Shown in pieces: positions 47,644 through 52,254 of a stretch of 64,000 nucleotides of DNA. The notes beneath the pieces are model-generated. The model was not told where the DNA came from. It saw only the letters and a program-made list of their open reading frames with translations, and searched no databases. Position numbers and translations under genes: made by a program. The stretch spans positions 176,624 to 240,623 of the forward strand of contig CACYPS010000004.1 in assembly GCA_902776305.1 (NCBI GenBank), in the 5' to 3' direction. The stretch comes from an uncultured Lachnospiraceae bacterium (GTDB lineage Bacteria; Bacillota; Clostridia; Lachnospirales; Lachnospiraceae). Position 1 is the stretch's first letter; each line of letters opens with the position of its first letter.

Positions 47644-48978
47644 ATGGCAAGAGGAAAAAAGAAAGAAAAGGAGCTCACACCGGAGGAGAAGTTGCAGCAG
47701 GCGTTAGTGCCCTTAGATGAGCAGCCATATGAGATACCGGGAAATTGGTGCTGGATACGAATGGGTAATGTTGCACAGTGGGGGTCTGGCGGAACGCCAT
47801 CTCGAAAGAAAATAGAGTATTATGAAGGTACGATTCCATGGATTAAAACTGGGGAATTGAATGACACCTTTATCTTTGAGACAGAGGAGCATATAACAGA
47901 AGAGGCTATTGCAAATTCGAGTGCAAAACTATTTCCTATAAATACTATAGTAATTGCCATGTATGGTGCAACAATTGGTAAAGTAGGTATTATGGGAATA
48001 GAGGCTGCGACGAATCAGGCGTGTGCGTGTGGGATTTGCTCACCAATATTATACTTCAAATACTTGTTCTTTTACTCATTTTCACAGAAGGATGCATTTA
48101 TAAGTAAATCTAAAGGAGGTGCACAGCCTAATATTTCCCAAGAAATAATAAAGAATCATGTTATCCCGTTACCGCCCATTCCTGAACAGCAGCGTATCGT
48201 TGATCGTATCGAAAGGTTGTTTGCCAAGCTGGATGAGGCTAAGGAAAAGGCTCAGGCTGTTGTGGATGGCTTCGAGGATCGCAAAGCGGCAATTCTGCAT
48301 AAGGCTTTTACTGGAGAGCTGACGGGGAGATGGAGGGCGCGAAGTGCAATTTCAAATAATACATGGAAAAGCACAGTTGTCGGAAAATGCATAACACTTC
48401 TTTCCGGTCAAGACTTCAAACCTGAGCAATACAATTCTGAGGGAAAAGGGCTGCCATATATAACAGGAGCAAGTAATTTTGATGACAAACATGTCATTAT
48501 CAATCGTTGGACAACAGAACCTTCTGTAATTGCTGAAAGAAATGATGTGTTGTTGGTCTGTAAAGGGTCAGGTTATGGAAAAACAATAATTGCAGACTTT
48601 GACAACGCGCATATTGCACGCCAAATAATGGCATTACGTGCTGGTGAGCAATTAGTTAATTCTTATCTGCTATATTTCCTTCAATCTGAATATGAGTACT
48701 TGCGGAATAATGGTCAGGGATTAATTCCCGGGATATCCAGAAGGGTAATACTTGATATGAAGATTAACCTGCCCACTAATGAAGAACAAGAAGAAATAGT
48801 TTCTATATTAGATAAATCTTTCAATAAAGAACAACAAGCAAAGGAAGCCGCTGAACAAGTCATTGCTCAGATAGATACTATGAAGAAATCCATCCTTGCT
48901 CGTGCTTTTCGAGGCGAGCTGGGAACCAACGACCCTACTGATGAAAGTTCTGCAAAACTATTAAAAAGAATACTGTAA
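47644..48978 (+). CDS. hsdS: type I restriction-modification specificity subunit
   Basis: 444 residues with two target recognition domains, each followed by a coiled-coil spacer. TRD1 spans about 30-180 (IPGNWCWIRMGNVAQWGSGG, then PLPPIPEQQRIVDRIERLFA), the spacer contains KAAILHKAFTGELTGRWR, and TRD2 spans about 235-395, ending NLPTNEEQEEIVSILDK with KSILARAFRGELGTN. The TRDs are noticeably AT-richer than the conserved parts, as expected where TRDs are exchanged. It determines the bipartite DNA target. The target itself cannot be read from sequence alone. A terminator follows. Confidence 0.94.
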   Translation: MARGKKKEKELTPEEKLQQALVPLDEQPYEIPGNWCWIRMGNVAQWGSGGTPSRKKIEYYEGTIPWIKTGELNDTFIFETEEHITEEAIANSSAKLFPINTIVIAMYGATIGKVGIMGIEAATNQACACGICSPILYFKYLFFYSFSQKDAFISKSKGGAQPNISQEIIKNHVIPLPPIPEQQRIVDRIERLFAKLDEAKEKAQAVVDGFEDRKAAILHKAFTGELTGRWRARSAISNNTWKSTVVGKCITLLSGQDFKPEQYNSEGKGLPYITGASNFDDKHVIINRWTTEPSVIAERNDVLLVCKGSGYGKTIIADFDNAHIARQIMALRAGEQLVNSYLLYFLQSEYEYLRNNGQGLIPGISRRVILDMKINLPTNEEQEEIVSILDKSFNKEQQAKEAAEQVIAQIDTMKKSILARAFRGELGTNDPTDESSAKLLKRIL

Positions 48979-48990
48979 ATGCTGCCATTA

Positions 48991-49020
48991 CTCCGTTGCA
49001 AAAAAGCAACGGAGTTTTTT
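48991..49020 (+). terminator. terminator of the hsdRMS operon
   Basis: CTCCGTTGC-AAAAAA-GCAACGGAG followed by six T, a textbook rho-independent terminator 13 bases after the hsdS stop. Confidence 0.93.
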
Positions 49021-49031
49021 ACTATGTTCGA

Positions 49032-49060
49032 TTGACAGAACGTTCGTTCTGGTATATAAT
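49032..49060 (+). promoter_or_regulatory. consensus promoter of the XRE-ImmA operon
   Basis: TTGACA (49032-49037), exactly 17 bases, and TATAAT (49055-49060) make a perfect sigma-A consensus, implying strong transcription unless repressed. The first gene starts 160 bases downstream. Confidence 0.9.
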
Positions 49061-49089
49061 CCAAACATAAGGTCGGAACGAACGTTCGA
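49037..49089 (+). promoter_or_regulatory. paired GAAC-N4-GTTC operator sites (LexA-like)
   Basis: Box 1, AGAACGTTCGTTCT (49037-49050), lies between the -35 and -10 elements. Box 2, GGAACGAACGTTCGA (49075-49089), lies just downstream of the start region. Both fit the GAAC-N4-GTTC core of Firmicutes LexA (DinR) sites, and box 2 is close to the reverse complement of box 1. Binding at box 1 would block the polymerase. LexA or the downstream XRE protein could be the ligand. Confidence 0.6.
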
Positions 49090-49220
49090 TTTGCAAATGC
49101 ACACTTACACAAAAGGCTGTGCATTTCTTTTAGAAATCTAATTCACCTGAAGAACTTAGGATGGGAGTATAAATCATAGAATAGATGATCAGAAGGGGAT
49201 CATTTAGAAAGGAGCGTGAA

Positions 49221-49613
49221 ATGGACACAAGCAGCTCATTTGGCAGGTATCTGCGTGAAGTAAGATTAGCGCACGCCCGGAGCATGAGTGACACAGCGCG
49301 GGGGATCGGCGTGACACCGCAGTATTATTCTGATGTTGAAAGAGACCGAAGAGGAGTACTGGCAGCGGATAAGCTGCTAAGTGTAGTCCAGTTCCTGTGT
49401 CTCGATGAAAAAGAACGGACCAGGTTATATGATCTTGCAGCTGAGGGGAGAAAGCGAAAAGATGTAGCTGTGCCGCAGGATTTTGCACCCTATATCCGTG
49501 AGAATCATTTTGTCGCGGAGGCGCTCCGTGTGGCACGGGATTCAGAAGCAAGTGAGGCTGAATGGCAGAAGTTTATTGATGACCTGAAAAGACGCAAAGG
49601 GAGAAAGACATGA
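49221..49613 (+). CDS. XRE-family regulator of the prophage/element
   Basis: 130 residues. The HTH occupies residues 7-60 (LREVRLAHARSMSDTARGIG, then VTPQYYSDVERDRRGVL), and a helical C-terminal part probably mediates dimerisation. GAAAGGAGCGTGAA precedes ATG 49221. It overlaps the metallopeptidase gene by ATGA, the arrangement of ImmR/ImmA pairs in integrative elements and phages, where the peptidase cleaves the repressor on induction. It is therefore probably the element's repressor. Confidence 0.85.
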   Translation: MDTSSSFGRYLREVRLAHARSMSDTARGIGVTPQYYSDVERDRRGVLAADKLLSVVQFLCLDEKERTRLYDLAAEGRKRKDVAVPQDFAPYIRENHFVAEALRVARDSEASEAEWQKFIDDLKRRKGRKT

Positions 49614-50431
49614 TAAGAGATACTTTTCGCATCAGACCGTCCGGCTTGCCGATACTCAGCAACCGGGAGATCGACAGGATCGCGGAGCACGTTTTGGCAG
49701 ATTATGACCCGGATCTCTTAAGCGTTCCGCAGCCGGTCCCGATTGATCTGATTATGGAATCGTATTTCGGGCTGGTCTTTGATTACCTGTATCTTTCGCA
49801 TGACGGTTATATACTTGGTGCGACGGTCTTCAAGGATGGTTTTGTCAGGTCGATCTTTAATCCGGAACGGCAGCAGGCAGAAGAACATTGGGCGAGGCGT
49901 GGAGATATCCTGATCGATTCACGCTTGTTAGAGCCCAGCAATACGAGACGGAAGCGTGCAACCATGGCACATGAGTGCGGGCACTGGCTGTTCCATCAAG
50001 AGTATCACCGGCGATCAGAGGGGGATGCTATTGCGGCATCGATGGTGGTCGATAAGAAAGATGACATGGAAGACCGGAATGAGAATTATCTCGTAAAAGA
50101 TCGTGAATGGTTGGAGCATCATGCCAATTACTTCAGCGGTGCTATCCTTATGCCGGAGAGCATGTTCCGAAAAGCGGCTGCCTCAGAAGAAGTGCAGAAA
50201 ATGGTGTGGATACGGCACGCCAGGTCCTGCGCGGAAGCCAGGGACGAAACGGCAGCCAGATGCCTGGCGGATATTTTCCTTGTATCTGTTGAGGCCACCA
50301 GGCTCCGCATGCAGCAGCTTGGCATAACGATGGGCCCGGGGATGAGCCCGCAGGAATTTGCAGCAGCCAGGGAACAGGCCCTTGCACAAAAGAAGAAGAG
50401 ACGTTCTAAGCGGTCTTCTATAAAGGCATAA
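49610..50431 (+). CDS. ImmA/IrrE-type zinc metallopeptidase
   Basis: 273 residues. The zinc motif HECGHWLFHQEYH (an HExxH protease core, near residues 122-134) lies in a DUF955 domain, with a conserved downstream Glu/His region (LEHHANYFSGAILMPESMF). By analogy with ImmA it would cleave the cognate XRE repressor. It starts within the stop of that gene. The C terminus is a Lys/Arg-rich tail. Confidence 0.85.
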   Translation: MIRDTFRIRPSGLPILSNREIDRIAEHVLADYDPDLLSVPQPVPIDLIMESYFGLVFDYLYLSHDGYILGATVFKDGFVRSIFNPERQQAEEHWARRGDILIDSRLLEPSNTRRKRATMAHECGHWLFHQEYHRRSEGDAIAASMVVDKKDDMEDRNENYLVKDREWLEHHANYFSGAILMPESMFRKAAASEEVQKMVWIRHARSCAEARDETAARCLADIFLVSVEATRLRMQQLGITMGPGMSPQEFAAAREQALAQKKKRRSKRSSIKA

Positions 50432-50517
50432 TTGCGCCATTTGTTTTTACTTTCATAATCAGCTATTAAGCTGAAATCACAGCTAATTTTATAAAACAGA
50501 ATGGAGAGATGGGATGC

Positions 50518-50733
50518 ATGAAAGAATCGGAGAAAACAGCACGCGGGCGAACCGTGAAACGGGCAGTTATTAGGAATGTCAAAAGCCTGAAACACACAAA
50601 AACACGTCTTTGTGATGCTATAAAATTAGAAAACGGGCAGATCTTCTTACAATTCAAGAATCCAAAAAATAGGAACGTGGAAACCATAGCCCTCGATGAT
50701 ATGATAGAGCAGATCGAGGTGCAATTTAAATAA
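50518..50733 (+). CDS. small basic phage protein, unknown
   Basis: 71 residues from ATG 50518, with GGAGAG nine bases upstream (ATG 50509 is too close to that site). The content is basic, with a beta-rich centre (TRLCDAIKLENGQIFLQFKN, then ETIALDDMIEQIEVQFK). No family recognised. It ends 58 bases before a strong terminator, so it closes the first transcription unit of the element. Confidence 0.6.
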   Translation: MKESEKTARGRTVKRAVIRNVKSLKHTKTRLCDAIKLENGQIFLQFKNPKNRNVETIALDDMIEQIEVQFK

Positions 50734-50791
50734 CCGAATACGAGTCTACCGACCCTGATCCGTACAATTCATTTGTAACGAGATACTATAT

Positions 50792-50847
50792 GCCGGAGTT
50801 TTTGATCCATTACGGGAGTAGTGGATTAAGAACTCCGGCTTTTTTTG
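50792..50847 (+). terminator. long-stem terminator
   Basis: GCCGGAGTT pairs with AACTCCGGC, and TTGATCCA with TGGATTAA, in one roughly 18-bp stem followed by seven T. The CCGGAGTT/AACTCCGG part is the same motif that forms the tandem array at 57.4-57.7 kb. Confidence 0.85.
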
Positions 50848-50929
50848 TTTTCTGCCTCATTGAAGAACTGCAAGTTGCTGCACGACCTTGTGTCCAAGAA
50901 GAGAGGAGATCGCAATTTTCAGTTTTTTG

Positions 50930-51040
50930 ATTATAAAACTTGTTGCTTCGCAGGCATGGAAATATGAGGAGAAATAACGCTCTTGATGAAATTTTTTTGT
51001 AAAAATGGCTGCTTTTTGGGCGTAGGAAAGTGAAGAAGGT
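50930..51040 (+). repeat. intergenic element shared with 57690-57770
   Basis: Shared blocks in the same order are GC-GGCATGGAA, ATTTTTTTGTAAAAA and TTTTTGGGCGTAGGAAAGTG (compare GCAAGCATGGAA, ATTTTGTAAAAA, CTTTTGGGCGTAGGAAAGTG at 57707-57763). No gene is evident; the surrounding 50734-51390 is AT-rich non-coding DNA with another hairpin, CACCTG/CAGGTG, at about 51069-51095. Confidence 0.65.
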
Positions 51041-51297
51041 GAGGATTTCACTTGTTAGAAACGATAACACCTGCTTTGTTGTGCAATACAGGTGCCGAAA
51101 TTGCTTTTGGTAAATGTGCACAAAAAAGCATTGAAAATTTCTCTACTCTGAAAACCCAAAAAAACCTCAAAAATGCAGCTTTTCCATCCACATGCGCTGA
51201 CCTCGGGGGAAATGCAGCATATTAGCTATGTCAGAGTCGTTTTGTGTATGAGAACGGCCTACTGACAGGCTCTTTGATTAAGGAAAAGGAGGATGCT

Positions 51298-51390
51298 ATG
51301 TACAACGATACTTCTTAAGAATTCATCCGACAGAGCAAAACACCAGTCGATGATTACCAATTAAAAAACTACATAAAGCCTGAGTGCGCA
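51298..51390 (+). pseudogene. tiny ORF with in-frame TAA behind a strong ribosome binding site
   Basis: AAAAGGAGGATGCT precedes ATG 51298. The frame reads MYNDTS then TAA (51316-51318), then continues in frame EFIRQSKTPVDDYQLKNYIK, then PECA and TGA. CAA to TAA would explain a broken 31-residue peptide. Alternatively the 6-codon MYNDTS is a leader peptide for the folded RNA that follows directly. Confidence 0.35.
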
Positions 51391-51391
51391 T

Positions 51392-51541
51392 GAAGGCAGG
51401 ATGTCAGCATATTGTTCTTTTTGCCGGTCCGAGAGGACCAGCAGAGGGAGTAGATGCTGAGACCCTTACTTTCGTGCGCTCTTTTTTGCCCGGGAGTAAG
51501 GCCGGTCCTTCTGAACCAAGATCCTGCCTTCTTGCGCCAAA
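51392..51541 (+). ncRNA. candidate structured leader RNA (unassigned)
   Basis: An 11-bp closing stem, GAAGGCAGGAT/ATCCTGCCTTC, encloses TCAGCAT/ATGCTGA, itself carrying the hairpin GGTCC-GAGA-GGACC, and a second arm CCTTACT/AGTAAGG. Just after it TTGCG/CGCAA forms a small hairpin abutting the AAGGAGG of the gene at 51563. The long-range perfect pairings are unlikely by chance and suggest a regulatory leader. I do not recognise a known class. Confidence 0.55.
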
Positions 51542-51562
51542 CAACGCAAGGAGGAAAAACAA

Positions 51563-52216
51563 ATGGCAAAGAAGGACAACACACGCGACTATAATGGCAG
51601 AATTCTGAACGAGGATGAAGTACTCGTACAGATCCCGTATGACGAGCTCTACGTAAAAGAGAACTTTACGAACCCTGACAGTATCGGGGAGCTGACAATA
51701 ACTGGCAGGAGCACCCGGACGATGTCTATGGCTATTCCTAAAAATGCTGAGAAACTGGCAAAATCCCAGATGAATTACACACAGAATGAGGAACTCGGAC
51801 ATTACCGGGAAAAGGGTACGGATTATGTTGACTGGGAGCAGGAAGGAAATGCGGGGGACAAGGCCGCACCACAGAAGTCACCCGAAGACATATGTATTGA
51901 GGCAGAAACTCGTGATGAGAATGCAATCAATTTTAAAAAATGCATGAAAAGCATAATCGGTAAAGCTCCTCAGACTGGATATGCCATGCTTGTCATTATG
52001 GCAGACCCGAGCTGCAAGGGAGAGCTCTTTTATGCAAAGATGCGCTTACAGCGGTCTTCGGCCTCAGAGATTAGGGAAAAGGCAATGAAATACATCCGGC
52101 CAGTACTCCATCATAAAGACGTGGTGGTTGAGAAAGAGAACCGTAAAAAGCATGACGACTTCTATCGCAGGGAAGCTCACAGGCTTCTCGACATTGTAGT
52201 GGACATGCTTTGGTGA
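51563..52216 (+). CDS. phage protein of unknown function
   Basis: 217 residues, no recognised family. An N-terminal part (NEDEVLVQIPYDELYVKENF, then TITGRSTRTMSMAIPKNAEK) leads through a low-complexity middle (residues 85-115, with charged Gly/Ala/Lys) to a helical C-terminal domain containing FKKCMKSIIGKAPQTGYAML and a KEN-RKKHDDFYRREAHRLLDI basic stretch. Cytoplasmic. It is the only rightward gene between the immunity genes and the polymerase, preceded by the folded leader and a good AAGGAGGAAAAACAA site. Its isolation behind a structured leader suggests tight control. Confidence 0.7.
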   Translation: MAKKDNTRDYNGRILNEDEVLVQIPYDELYVKENFTNPDSIGELTITGRSTRTMSMAIPKNAEKLAKSQMNYTQNEELGHYREKGTDYVDWEQEGNAGDKAAPQKSPEDICIEAETRDENAINFKKCMKSIIGKAPQTGYAMLVIMADPSCKGELFYAKMRLQRSSASEIREKAMKYIRPVLHHKDVVVEKENRKKHDDFYRREAHRLLDIVVDMLW

Positions 52217-52225
52217 TATATAAAA

Positions 52226-52254
52226 GGCGGCTCCATGTAAGGAGCCGTCTCAAT
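52226..52254. terminator. convergent terminator between the 51563 gene and polA
   Basis: GGCGGCTCC-ATGTAA-GGAGCCGTC. On the reverse strand the stem is followed by TTTTATAT, so it mainly ends the leftward polymerase operon and can also slow rightward transcripts. Confidence 0.8.

Noticed and set aside
50104-50331. Several frames on both strands within the ImmA gene
   Set aside because: Shadow frames of a GC-richer coding region; only the ImmA frame has domain evidence.
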